DNA of 64,000 nucleotides, taken from the IMG/VR virus record IMGVR_UViG_3300024346_000047, positions 1-64,000 of that record; one strand, given 5' to 3'. The notes under the pieces are model-generated. The model worked only from the letters and a program-made list of their open reading frames with translations, ran no database searches and was not told the origin of the DNA. A program made the translations under genes and the position numbers. The stretch comes from a virus. The first letter of the stretch is position 1, and every line of letters begins with the position of its first letter. Shown here piece by piece: positions 28,553 to 36,594 of the stretch.

Positions 28553-31327
28553 ATGGCAGGAACTCAAAACGTACAAGGAATAAACGCAATAGCAATAGCG
28601 AGAGGAAAAGAAGAGCCGTCTAACAGGAATGTTTTATGGCTTGACGAAAACATCACAGGATCTTTTTATAAAATCATTAAATGTTTTAATTTAGAATCAG
28701 GTAAATGGGAGTTACTTTCTCGTTCTAATCTAGAATTGTTATCTGACCTTAAAACAGTAGATGGTAAAGGCTCTGGATTGGATGCGGATACAATACAAGG
28801 TTTAACTCCTGAAGAGTTATTAGGAGATAACGCTATACCTAATTTATCTACAGGTCAAATTATTGCTGGGCAGGCTGACACAATTGGTGTAGCGAAAACA
28901 GTTGGCGGTGTGGTAACAATGGATGCAGATGGTAATTTCGCTTACACACCTAACTCTATCTCTCATACAGGTTTATCGGATATAGGTACTAATACACACG
29001 CTCAGATAGACACTCATATATCTAATGCGTCTAACCCTCATTCGGTAACAGCTTCACAAGTAGGTAACACTTTACCTCAATGGAACGCTAATAGTATAGA
29101 GGGTAATTTAACAAACTTAGGAACATTAGGGGTAGGTCAAGATGGGTATTCTATAACATGGGATAATGCAACATCTAGATTTATAACTACGAGTGTAGAT
29201 TCTATTTATAATAGTGACGGAGAGTTGTCAGGAAATAGAATTATTAGTGGAGGTGGAACAAAAAGCTTGTCTTTAGGAGATAATGTCTTAAATGAAAACC
29301 TTGGCTATATTAAAACTAATTCAACTCAAGGATTAGAGCAGTTTTCAAGTGTATTTCCGATTACAAGTGCAGGTTTAGAGGTAATTAAAAATCCTGCTAA
29401 CTTTATAGCAAATGTAAAGTCAAGTGCAACTGATTATTCTCAATTTAGATTACAAAGTGATGAATTTATAGTAAATAGTTTTTTAGGTACTAATAACTAT
29501 ATGCACTCAAGTACTCCTGCTTTAAGTAGTACAATTATATCTGATGGAGGAGCAGGAACAAATTCAAGACTTTTGCTGTATGGCTCAGGTAGAGTTGATT
29601 TAGGTACAACAGGCTCAGTTGGAGCTTATATTACCTTAGATACTTCAAACACTTTTACAGATAGAAATACAACTCCAAAAGGACTTGAATATACTTTGGA
29701 CTATTCTGCTAATTTTACAAACCGTTCTTTAGTTGATAAAGAATATGTTGATAATAATGCAGGAGGTGATTCAATCTATACGGCTGATGGTACATTGACA
29801 GGGAATAGAACGGTTGATTTAGACGGGAATGATTTAAGTTTTGAAGGAAATTCGGGGTTAAATATTGATAATACAGCAGTAAACAACAATAAAGCTTTAC
29901 TATCTCTTTCTAAGGGAATGAGTAATTCTGAAACACGTTCAACATTTATAGAGGGTATTCAAAACGGTTCAACAAATAATTATTGGAAAATATACCAAAA
30001 AGGAAGTTCAAACTTTATGAACAACAACGGTATTGGGTTTTATAGAAATAATACCGCTAGTCAAGGAACTGAATACGGAATGACGGGAATAAGTGCGATT
30101 AATAGTGCTTTATATATTGCTAACTATACAGATTCAACACCTCGTATGACGCTATATGGTGGAACTACTAATGTTACGGGTAACGGATATTTGAAGTTTT
30201 GGGACTACAACGCATCGACTCAAAGAATACAAATAGCAAGAAGTGGAACGAATTTTATTAATCCCGACACGAGAACGGGTGGAGTTGCAGGGTTGATTGT
30301 AATGGGCGACACTTATGTAGGAACTGAAAAAATAAGCCTACAAGGTTCAACACTAATCAAAGGAAACGGAACTTCAACGGGTTCAACTTTAGCTTTATAT
30401 AACAACGATACAACACCCGTTAAGACTTGGGATTTCTTGGATAATGGGAATGTAAATTTAGGGGTTGATAGTACGGTTGATTTAGATAGTAATAAATTAA
30501 CTTTTGACGCGGGAAATTCTACAGATGGCGGTGTTGTTGTTGATGGTTCAAATTACACAGGGAATCAAGACCCTGTTTTTACTGTTTTAGGTCAGGTAAA
30601 TAGTAGTTTTCGGATAAACGAAAAAGGTTTTATCACTAACAGCGAAATAGAAGATAATAACATTTTAAAATTAGAAACTTCTAATAATTCATTCAATTTA
30701 ATTCACGAAGCTGGGATATTTAGTTCCAAAGCTTCGAGCTTCAAATTTATACACCCAACATTTACCACGAATTATGTAGAAATAGACGCAAGTAGAACAC
30801 GTATGAAATTCTTTTTTTTAGGGAATGCCGTACACGATATAATGGCGGAATTTGATACTAACTTCTACCAAAGTGGTTTTTCCTCAAATAAATGGATTTC
30901 TTTTGGTTCTTCTTCAAGAATTTCAACCGAAGATATATCCTTACAAGGCGATACATTAATTGATGGCTCGTTGGATATGAACAACAACCGTATAACAAAC
31001 ACGATTGTTAATCCATCAGTTCAAGAAACAACTTCAACGGCAACTTTTACAATAAACGTAGATGAAGAAACAACGGGAGTTTTGACGGCTATTGCATTAG
31101 CTACGACAATAGCAAGTCCAACGGGAACACCCGTACAAAGTCAGAATTTAATATTTAGGTTTAAAGACAATGGTACTGCAAGAGCATTAACTTGGAACGC
31201 AATATTTAGAGCAATAGGAATAACTTTACCAACAACAACAACTGCAAACAAATTACTTTACGTAGGTTGTAAATACAATTCAACAGACACTAAATGGGAT
31301 GTTGTTTCAGTACAAGAAGAAGCATAA
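28553..31327 (+). CDS. Tail fibre / receptor-binding protein
   Basis: A 924-residue protein. The first 110 residues hold a compact anchor (VLWLDENITGSFYKIIKCFN), then repeated modules of the type IYTADGTLTGNRTVDLDGNDL (residues about 405-425 and variants near 220 and 650) typical of Bacteroidota phage fibres. The C-terminus (LTWNAIFRAIGITLPTTTTA) resembles fibre ends of other phages. Around nt 30180 onward, codon choice and composition look different (more ACG and GAC), suggesting a swapped distal part. It binds the host surface and would set host range. Confidence 0.65.
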   Translation: MAGTQNVQGINAIAIARGKEEPSNRNVLWLDENITGSFYKIIKCFNLESGKWELLSRSNLELLSDLKTVDGKGSGLDADTIQGLTPEELLGDNAIPNLSTGQIIAGQADTIGVAKTVGGVVTMDADGNFAYTPNSISHTGLSDIGTNTHAQIDTHISNASNPHSVTASQVGNTLPQWNANSIEGNLTNLGTLGVGQDGYSITWDNATSRFITTSVDSIYNSDGELSGNRIISGGGTKSLSLGDNVLNENLGYIKTNSTQGLEQFSSVFPITSAGLEVIKNPANFIANVKSSATDYSQFRLQSDEFIVNSFLGTNNYMHSSTPALSSTIISDGGAGTNSRLLLYGSGRVDLGTTGSVGAYITLDTSNTFTDRNTTPKGLEYTLDYSANFTNRSLVDKEYVDNNAGGDSIYTADGTLTGNRTVDLDGNDLSFEGNSGLNIDNTAVNNNKALLSLSKGMSNSETRSTFIEGIQNGSTNNYWKIYQKGSSNFMNNNGIGFYRNNTASQGTEYGMTGISAINSALYIANYTDSTPRMTLYGGTTNVTGNGYLKFWDYNASTQRIQIARSGTNFINPDTRTGGVAGLIVMGDTYVGTEKISLQGSTLIKGNGTSTGSTLALYNNDTTPVKTWDFLDNGNVNLGVDSTVDLDSNKLTFDAGNSTDGGVVVDGSNYTGNQDPVFTVLGQVNSSFRINEKGFITNSEIEDNNILKLETSNNSFNLIHEAGIFSSKASSFKFIHPTFTTNYVEIDASRTRMKFFFLGNAVHDIMAEFDTNFYQSGFSSNKWISFGSSSRISTEDISLQGDTLIDGSLDMNNNRITNTIVNPSVQETTSTATFTINVDEETTGVLTAIALATTIASPTGTPVQSQNLIFRFKDNGTARALTWNAIFRAIGITLPTTTTANKLLYVGCKYNSTDTKWDVVSVQEEA

Positions 31328-31363
31328 AAAGTGGTAATAATAACTATTAAAAATTAAAAAAAA

Positions 31364-31645
31364 GTGATAACAATAATTAGTAAAATAGAGTTAGAGGGTG
31401 AGGACAACCTTAAATCATCAGATGTAGGATATACATCTGATGTTGATGTTATAAATGAAATAAACGAAGCCTATGACGCTTCATTAGGGTTGTTTTTAGG
31501 AGAAAATAGAACTAAACTTGAGTTAAACCTTGTAAGTGTAAGTTCTTTCTTTTCTGAAACTCCTTATGTAAACGAGGCAAGAACTCAGGTTGAAAACACA
31601 GAAGGCTTAGTTTTAATTGAGATAACTAACATAAATCAATTATAA
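31364..31645 (+). CDS. Small tail-tip-region protein
   Basis: A 93-residue acidic protein starting at a GTG (no ATG is available in frame near the gap) and overlapping the next gene by TAATG. It follows the fibre gene and may be a fibre assembly or base component. No family is recognised. Confidence 0.5.
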   Translation: MITIISKIELEGEDNLKSSDVGYTSDVDVINEINEAYDASLGLFLGENRTKLELNLVSVSSFFSETPYVNEARTQVENTEGLVLIEITNINQL

Positions 31646-32310
31646 TGTCTGTACCTATTAAAGGAAATACTACAAGTAATAATTCAACTCCAGGTGGTAG
31701 TTTTAGAAATCAAGCACACACCCAAAATACGGGTAGTGGCGGATTAATAGTTGCTCAATTTTGTATGAGTAATAGTGTATCCTATTCAAGTGCTACTTAT
31801 GGAGGATTTGCAATGACTCAGTTATATCAAATTAACAGAAGCGGATTAGGTCAAAGAATGGCTTTTTTTTATTTAGAAAATCCACCAACAGGAAGTAATA
31901 CTTTAAGAGTTAATTTCAGTGGTTCACAATGGAATCCACTTAGTACGCACATAAGAAGCTTTACAAACTCAGGAGGTATTGGTAACTCATTAAGATCAGG
32001 AGGTTCTGCAACACCACATAACGCAAGTTTAACGGTTTCTGATGATAGCTTGATAATGATGACTTCATGTAGTATTAACGCTATTACAAGCCAACAAATA
32101 CCAACAGGAACAAATCAATCATACAGCCAACATAACACCAATAGACAAGTTGCTACAGGTGCTATTTCATCAAATGCTGGTCATAGTGCAGGTAGTATTG
32201 CATTAAGAGCCACATCGACATTTGGTAATATATCATTAGATAGAACAGAAATATTAGGTGTATCTTCGCCAGTTAGTACGGGTAACGGAGATTTTTTCTT
32301 AGTGATGTAA
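31645..32310 (+). CDS. Beta-rich small tail protein
   Basis: A 221-residue Ser/Asn/Gly-rich, almost uncharged protein with alternating strand patterns (GGLIVAQFCMSN, QRMAFFYLENPP, SLIMMTSCSINA), consistent with a jelly-roll or lectin-like domain. It is coupled to the preceding gene. Likely an accessory receptor-binding or fibre-tip protein, inferred from composition and location. Confidence 0.5.
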   Translation: MSVPIKGNTTSNNSTPGGSFRNQAHTQNTGSGGLIVAQFCMSNSVSYSSATYGGFAMTQLYQINRSGLGQRMAFFYLENPPTGSNTLRVNFSGSQWNPLSTHIRSFTNSGGIGNSLRSGGSATPHNASLTVSDDSLIMMTSCSINAITSQQIPTGTNQSYSQHNTNRQVATGAISSNAGHSAGSIALRATSTFGNISLDRTEILGVSSPVSTGNGDFFLVM

Positions 32311-32334
32311 AAATAATTTTAATATATTTATAAA

Positions 32335-32688
32335 ATGGAAAGTACAAATTCAATTTATTACAAAGTAACAGGGAGTTTAACAAGCGACTTCGGAGAAACA
32401 ATTACAAACCCTATTGTTAAAATAGATGTAAGTTCAACAGGTGCAGAAAGTGATGGTTTACTGAAGTGCGAATACAAAGTTTATTTTTCTGAACAAAGTT
32501 ATTTAGATGGAAAATATTTTTTTAAATCATGGGATTTGGAAGAAAATAAAAGAATTGTAAACTTTAATTATCCAGTTATTGATGTTCCAACATGGGGATT
32601 TATGACGTATAAAGAATTACAGCGAAAAATAATTGCCGATCAATTTGGATGGACAATTGAAAACGTTGTTTTAGTAGAAGAAGCTTAA
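32335..32688 (+). CDS. Uncharacterised tail-region protein
   Basis: A 117-residue protein with beta-strand N-terminal half (STNSIYYKVTGSLTSDFGET) and a helical C-terminus (MTYKELQRKIIADQFGW). The stop overlaps the next start (TAATG). No family is recognised; a structural or fibre-chaperone role is possible. Confidence 0.5.
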   Translation: MESTNSIYYKVTGSLTSDFGETITNPIVKIDVSSTGAESDGLLKCEYKVYFSEQSYLDGKYFFKSWDLEENKRIVNFNYPVIDVPTWGFMTYKELQRKIIADQFGWTIENVVLVEEA

Positions 32689-33041
32689 TGTTAGGGTTTT
32701 TATTATTAATAATAGCACTAGTGTTATCAGTCATCCTGTTTCCTTTAGGTTGGTTGTATTCTTTATTTACTTTTAAATTAAGCATAAGAAGGTTAGGTAG
32801 TTATTTTAAAGCTATAGCTATATCCATAGATCAATTAGGAAATGTGGTAATGTCTAACCTTTTAGATGACACACTTATAAAAAAACATGGTTATAAGTTT
32901 GGAAATCCTGATGAAACTATTAGTATGGTGTTAGGGATAAACAAAAAGGATAAATCTTTAACTAAGTGGGGTGTTAGATTAGCAAACATCTTAAACAAGA
33001 TAGAAGATAATCACGTAGAAAAAGCTATAGAGAAAAGATAA
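32688..33041 (+). CDS. Membrane-anchored small protein
   Basis: A 117-residue protein with one strong N-terminal membrane segment (residues 2-26, LGFLLLIIALVLSVILFPLG) and a basic soluble tail. At the junction of tail and lysis genes it may belong to the lysis block, for example as an anchored accessory. Not recognised. Confidence 0.55.
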   Translation: MLGFLLLIIALVLSVILFPLGWLYSLFTFKLSIRRLGSYFKAIAISIDQLGNVVMSNLLDDTLIKKHGYKFGNPDETISMVLGINKKDKSLTKWGVRLANILNKIEDNHVEKAIEKR

Positions 33042-33106
33042 TTTTATCTTGCTATATAATGTTTTTAGTTATAACTTAGATTAATTAATAATTAAAACTA
33101 TATTTT

Positions 33107-33289
33107 ATGTTAAGTAAAGAAGAAGTTAAAAACTTAGAAGCTATTTTCTCATTAGCTAGGATTCAAATCACCAACACTAGACCAGATCATAAAAACGATC
33201 TTATTCAATTGTTAAACTTTGAAACATCAATTTTGGAAAAGTTATCCGAAAAAGAACAAAAAGAAGATTCAGAACCATTAGAATACTAA
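33107..33289 (+). CDS. Small helical protein
   Basis: A 60-residue hydrophilic helical protein followed directly by a strong terminator, giving it the look of a complete small transcription unit end. No family is recognised. Confidence 0.5.
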   Translation: MLSKEEVKNLEAIFSLARIQITNTRPDHKNDLIQLLNFETSILEKLSEKEQKEDSEPLEY

Positions 33290-33320
33290 AAAAAAGGAGA
33301 GCTTAGGTTCTCCTTTTTTT
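33290..33320 (+). terminator. Intrinsic terminator
   Basis: Stem AAGGAGA / TCTCCTT with an 8-nt loop, flanked by A-run upstream and T-run downstream, starting at the stop codon of the preceding gene. Confidence 0.85.
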
Positions 33321-33389
33321 TGACATATTTTTCTTAAAATAATTTTTAACAGTAAAAATAACTTCGTTCAAAGATATTTTTTAACAGTG

Positions 33390-33416
33390 TTGATTTTTTT
33401 ATTTATATTACGTTTA
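33390..33416 (+). promoter_or_regulatory. Possible promoter of the lysis block
   Basis: A TTG followed 16 bp later by TACGTTTA resembles the Bacteroidota -33/-7 pair (TTG and TAnnTTTG). It lies between a terminator and the first lysis gene, and the upstream gap carries two copies of TTTTTAACAGT. Spacing and the last base deviate from consensus. Confidence 0.25.
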
Positions 33417-33435
33417 ATATAAAAATACTATATTT

Positions 33436-33729
33436 ATGACTGATATAACTATAAAAAAAAGCATAATGGATAACTCTATTTTTGGAATAATTTTTAATTC
33501 TATAGGATCTCTTTTTGGGTGGATAGTGATAGGAGAAAGTGTAGACTCTATAAGAGATAGTGTTCCAAGTCTAGATTATATTAAAATAATTGTAACTAAT
33601 GCTTCTGAATCAGGAATAGATGTAACAAGCAAAGTAGCTGTTTTATCTCTAACAATTATGTCTTTAATTACATCTTCAATAACTATAGGTCAGTTTATTT
33701 ATAAAGTATATAGTAATAAAAAAAAGTAA
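33436..33729 (+). CDS. Small membrane protein, holin-like
   Basis: A 97-residue protein with two predicted membrane segments (about residues 14-32 and 67-88), a polar loop between them and a Lys-rich end (KVYSNKKK). Size and topology fit class II holins, and it lies 170 bp upstream of the endolysin gene. It could time lysis by permeabilising the inner membrane. No sequence family is recognised, and the membrane protein at 34327-34806 competes for the role. Confidence 0.45.
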   Translation: MTDITIKKSIMDNSIFGIIFNSIGSLFGWIVIGESVDSIRDSVPSLDYIKIIVTNASESGIDVTSKVAVLSLTIMSLITSSITIGQFIYKVYSNKKK

Positions 33730-33759
33730 CTAATTTATGTTATCTTTCGTTTAAAAACG

Positions 33760-33882
33760 ATGAGAAATTTATATGTAAGAATTTGTAAAGTTTTAGCTGG
33801 GGTAATTTTATTTGCTTTGGCTATTTTAGCTTTTTACCTTAACGTAAATGTTTTAATTGATTTTTTTAAAAATGTAAAATAA
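33760..33882 (+). CDS. 40-residue single-pass membrane peptide in lysis block
   Basis: MRNLYVRICK then a hydrophobic stretch (residues 11-27, VLAGVILFALAILAFYL) and a short polar end. It starts 30 bp after the holin-like gene and ends 13 bp before the endolysin. Such peptides in lysis blocks may be spanin or antiholin parts; this is inference. Confidence 0.5.
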   Translation: MRNLYVRICKVLAGVILFALAILAFYLNVNVLIDFFKNVK

Positions 33883-33895
33883 AAAACTTAGTTGT

Positions 33896-34324
33896 ATGGC
33901 AAGAAAGATAACAGAGAATTTTTCAGATGTAGAAGTGCTACCGAAAGAATATCATGGTAGAAAGTGGGAGATTTTTATAGATAAAAGAATAGTAGAAATA
34001 GCTCAAGAGCTTAGAAATGTATTTGGAGCTATTACTATTAATGATAAATCGATAGGGGGTAGCTATAACCTTTCAGGATGGAGACCATTTGATTGTAAGA
34101 TAGGAGCTAAACATTCTTCTCATAAATTTGGAAGAGGATTAGATTTAAAGTTTAATACTAAAGGAGTAGATCCTATTTTAGTTCAGGATTATATTTTAAA
34201 AAATCAGGAACGGTTTATGAAGTTAGGATTAACAAGATTAGAGAATGCAGAAATAACTAAAACTTGGTTGCATATAGATTGTAGCTCAACAGGTTTAGAT
34301 AAGGTATACGTTTTTAACCCGTAG
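33896..34324 (+). CDS. Endolysin, peptidase M15-type (D-Ala-D-Ala / L-Ala-D-Glu peptidase)
   Basis: A 142-residue protein with the zinc ligands of the M15 family visible: His76 and Asp83 in SSHKFGRGLD, and His126 with Asp128 in WLHID. Single-domain M15 endolysins of this length are common in phages of Gram-negative hosts and cut the peptide crossbridges of peptidoglycan. No signal peptide is seen, so a holin is needed for export. It ends 2 bp before the next membrane protein gene. Confidence 0.85.
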   Translation: MARKITENFSDVEVLPKEYHGRKWEIFIDKRIVEIAQELRNVFGAITINDKSIGGSYNLSGWRPFDCKIGAKHSSHKFGRGLDLKFNTKGVDPILVQDYILKNQERFMKLGLTRLENAEITKTWLHIDCSSTGLDKVYVFNP

Positions 34325-34326
34325 AT

Positions 34327-34806
34327 ATGAATAAGTTTGTAAAGTTTTTAGGAAAAGCCAAAGGAGTGATTACTTCTAAGGGAGGAGATGTAGCTCAATT
34401 AGCGATTGCAGCAGCTACGGGAGATTTTAAAGGTGCTTTAAAGGAGGTTGGTGATATTTTAGGTGCTGACTTAACCGATGAGGGTAAAGCTCTTTCAGAA
34501 GAGTTTAAAATCAGTATTAAGGAGTTTGAGCTGGAACACGCTAAGATTGAAATGGCTGATAGAGACTCAGCTAGAGAAATGCAATCAGAAGCATTAAATC
34601 AAAATGATTTATTTTCTAAGCGTTTTATATACTACTTAGCTGCTTTTTGGAGTGTAGTAGGTGCTGCTTTTGTGTTACTAGTATTCTTTGTTGATATACC
34701 TGAAAAGAATCTTAGGTTAGTTGATACCCTTGAAGGGTTTGTGTTGAGTGGTGTTGTATCTACGATTATAGCTTTCTTTTATGGAGGGATGAACAATAAA
34801 GACTAA
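34327..34806 (+). CDS. Holin-like membrane protein
   Basis: A 159-residue protein with an amphipathic N-terminal half, the motif MADRDSAREMQSEAL (DRDSAR is common in phage holin-like proteins), then two membrane helices (about residues 97-121 and 133-153). It directly follows the endolysin and ends the late operon. Probably a holin or accessory membrane lysis factor. Confidence 0.55.
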   Translation: MNKFVKFLGKAKGVITSKGGDVAQLAIAAATGDFKGALKEVGDILGADLTDEGKALSEEFKISIKEFELEHAKIEMADRDSAREMQSEALNQNDLFSKRFIYYLAAFWSVVGAAFVLLVFFVDIPEKNLRLVDTLEGFVLSGVVSTIIAFFYGGMNNKD

Positions 34807-35141
34807 TCATCCCCAAATATTTTATAATACCTCAAATAGTTATTCTGTTTGAGGTATTTTTTTTGTTCATCTGTTAGGTTGAACTTCCTGATCTGGTCAA
34901 GTGTTCCGAACTCGTAAATTTGGTGGCAGGGTAAGCAAATAATCTTAAAGTTATCAGGATCTAATCTTAACTTAGGTTCTTTACTCTTAGGGATGATATG
35001 AGAAAAGTAAGCAGGATTAGGATCATCTCCTAAATCTTTATCACAGTTCTGGCAATAATGCTTTTTCTTTTCACTCCATAATTTAAGATGTAATTCTCTT
35101 TCCCCTGTAGGTTTTTTCTTTTTATATTTTATTCTACCCAT
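34803..35141 (-). CDS. HNH endonuclease
   Basis: A 112-residue protein with the HNH/McrA-type zinc frame: CQNC near residue 30, then FSHIIPKS (catalytic His), Asn in PDNFK, and CLPCHQ. The C-terminal lysine-rich helix overlaps the late-operon terminator. In phages such stand-alone HNH proteins may act in packaging, as homing nucleases or in host DNA attack; which applies is not shown. It is convergent with the lysis block, meeting it with a 4-bp overlap. Confidence 0.75.
   Translation of the reverse strand: MGRIKYKKKKPTGERELHLKLWSEKKKHYCQNCDKDLGDDPNPAYFSHIIPKSKEPKLRLDPDNFKIICLPCHQIYEFGTLDQIRKFNLTDEQKKYLKQNNYLRYYKIFGDD
34826..34864 (+). terminator. Late-operon terminator embedded in the convergent HNH gene
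   Basis: Perfect 11-bp stem AATACCTCAAA / TTTGAGGTATT with an 11-nt loop, then eight T residues on the plus strand. It terminates rightward late transcription, yet lies inside the 3' coding end of the leftward HNH gene. Confidence 0.85.
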
Positions 35142-35151
35142 AGTGACACAT

Positions 35152-35361
35152 TTAGTACATATTTCTCTTATGATCAGGATTAGACTTAAACTCTACCTCT
35201 GATAACACCTCTTCTACTTTTATGGTGTTAAGGAGTAAGTGTTTAAATCCATCATCTTCTTCCTTTACAGCTGTTGTAAATGTGTCGCACCGAGAAACTA
35301 TGGTGTACTTAAAACCTTTATGAATAAACCTTCCGTATAATGGTACTCTTTGTACTTCCAT
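35152..35361 (-). CDS. Uncharacterised small protein
   Basis: A 69-residue protein lying 5 bp downstream of the phosphoesterase gene and 10 bp before the HNH gene; the gap holds a copy of the TAAATGTG motif that recurs in the early region. Pattern of short strands (YGRFIHKGFKYTIVSRCD) suggests an SH3-like small beta barrel. Not recognised. Confidence 0.5.
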   Translation of the reverse strand: MEVQRVPLYGRFIHKGFKYTIVSRCDTFTTAVKEEDDGFKHLLLNTIKVEEVLSEVEFKSNPDHKRNMY

Positions 35362-35366
35362 TTTTT

Positions 35367-36518
35367 TTATTTGAATAAATGTGTAATCTTCGCTACTTGT
35401 CCGTACTCTTTAGAATGAATAAACCCCTCGACTGCTTTAGGTGCGTGTTGATATTGATTTCTATGATGCCATGAATCTGTTCCACTAGGCGACCTTAAGT
35501 ACTCAACTGTAATGCCTGGGTAATCTGAAGATGTTAAGAATTTATACTTTTTGTTGTGATGTATATGGTGCAAGTAAATGTATCTGTATGTAGCTTTAGA
35601 CCAATCCTCAGACTCTACAGCCATAGTTAAAGGTAATGTATCCATCTTCCCTCCATCACCGTGGCTTGTACCTATTAAAGAGCATCCGTACATAAAATAT
35701 TTTCTATGAGCAATACTTACATCCCAAGTTATATTTTTACTTTTTCTAAACCAACAGAAAATAGAGTCAGCCAACATAAATCCTGACATATAATCATGGT
35801 TACTAGGATTGTGAACTATATGAACATCAGCAATCTGCATTAAAGAGCTAATTATTTCAATATACATATCCCTAGCTATGGTATAATTAGAGTGCCACAT
35901 TCTGTCTGTGTCCTGCGGAGTACCTGAAGTAGTAGTTGATTTAGTGTTGTCTGTATGAAGAACATCGTTACCTATTACAAATAATATTTTATCGATATTG
36001 AATCCTTTTGATTTATCTAAGATACCTTGTACACCTTCTAATCCTCTTTGTACTGCTATTTCTGTATTGTACTGTTGACCTGATTCTGTTGCTTCTGCTA
36101 ACTTACCTATATGTAAATCTGCTATATCTATTATTAGTAGATGACCTTCTTTGTTGTCCTTTCGTTTTATTTTACTAAATGTGGGACTATGCTTTTTTAG
36201 TTTACTAACGAATGAATCTCTCATATCGTCAAAACTAACTACTGTTTGTTTATTATTAATCTTTACTGAAACTTCCGAGCTTTTAATCCAAGCTGTAGAC
36301 CAAGGCTGATCTTCGGGTACATTGAAATCCTTTAAAGTGTCTTCCACTATTGTGTTACCATTAAAAGGAGTGCCGTACTCTTGGAACTTTCTTCTAATAT
36401 ATCGAGAAGCAAATTCTACTCCTTTTTCTTTTTTAAGCCATTTTTGAATTTTAATTGAGTTATAACCTTGATTCTTTAGTTCTAGTAATTCAGGGTAGTA
36501 GTCTTTGAATACAGCCAT
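35367..36518 (-). CDS. Metallophosphoesterase with N-terminal HTH (SbcD-like nuclease)
   Basis: A 383-residue protein. Residues 1-48 look like a helix-turn-helix (KNQGYNSIKIQKWLKKEKG). The calcineurin-like core follows with metal motifs in order: DLHIGK (about residue 134), GNDVLHTDN, NPSNHDYM, GTSHGDGGK and HHIHHNK. The GND-LHTDN-TTSGTPQDTDR pattern is typical of phage homologues of the SbcCD nuclease subunit. Probably processes DNA ends or recombination intermediates alongside the YqaJ exonuclease encoded next door. All catalytic motifs look intact. Confidence 0.8.
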   Translation of the reverse strand: MAVFKDYYPELLELKNQGYNSIKIQKWLKKEKGVEFASRYIRRKFQEYGTPFNGNTIVEDTLKDFNVPEDQPWSTAWIKSSEVSVKINNKQTVVSFDDMRDSFVSKLKKHSPTFSKIKRKDNKEGHLLIIDIADLHIGKLAEATESGQQYNTEIAVQRGLEGVQGILDKSKGFNIDKILFVIGNDVLHTDNTKSTTTSGTPQDTDRMWHSNYTIARDMYIEIISSLMQIADVHIVHNPSNHDYMSGFMLADSIFCWFRKSKNITWDVSIAHRKYFMYGCSLIGTSHGDGGKMDTLPLTMAVESEDWSKATYRYIYLHHIHHNKKYKFLTSSDYPGITVEYLRSPSGTDSWHHRNQYQHAPKAVEGFIHSKEYGQVAKITHLFK

Positions 36519-36558
36519 TTAAGCTTATAGTTTTAGTTTTCTACACTAATATAACAAT

Positions 36559-36590
36559 AAATGTGCAACCCTATAAAAGATTGCACATTT
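36559..36590. other. 10-bp inverted repeat between phosphoesterase and exonuclease genes
   Basis: AAATGTGCAA, 12-nt loop, TTGCACATTT. The arms are the same ATGTGCAA / TTGCACAT word that recurs in leaders of the 58-63 kb region. No T-run follows on either strand, so it is more likely a binding site or RNA structure than a terminator. Confidence 0.6.
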
Positions 36591-36594
36591 TGTA

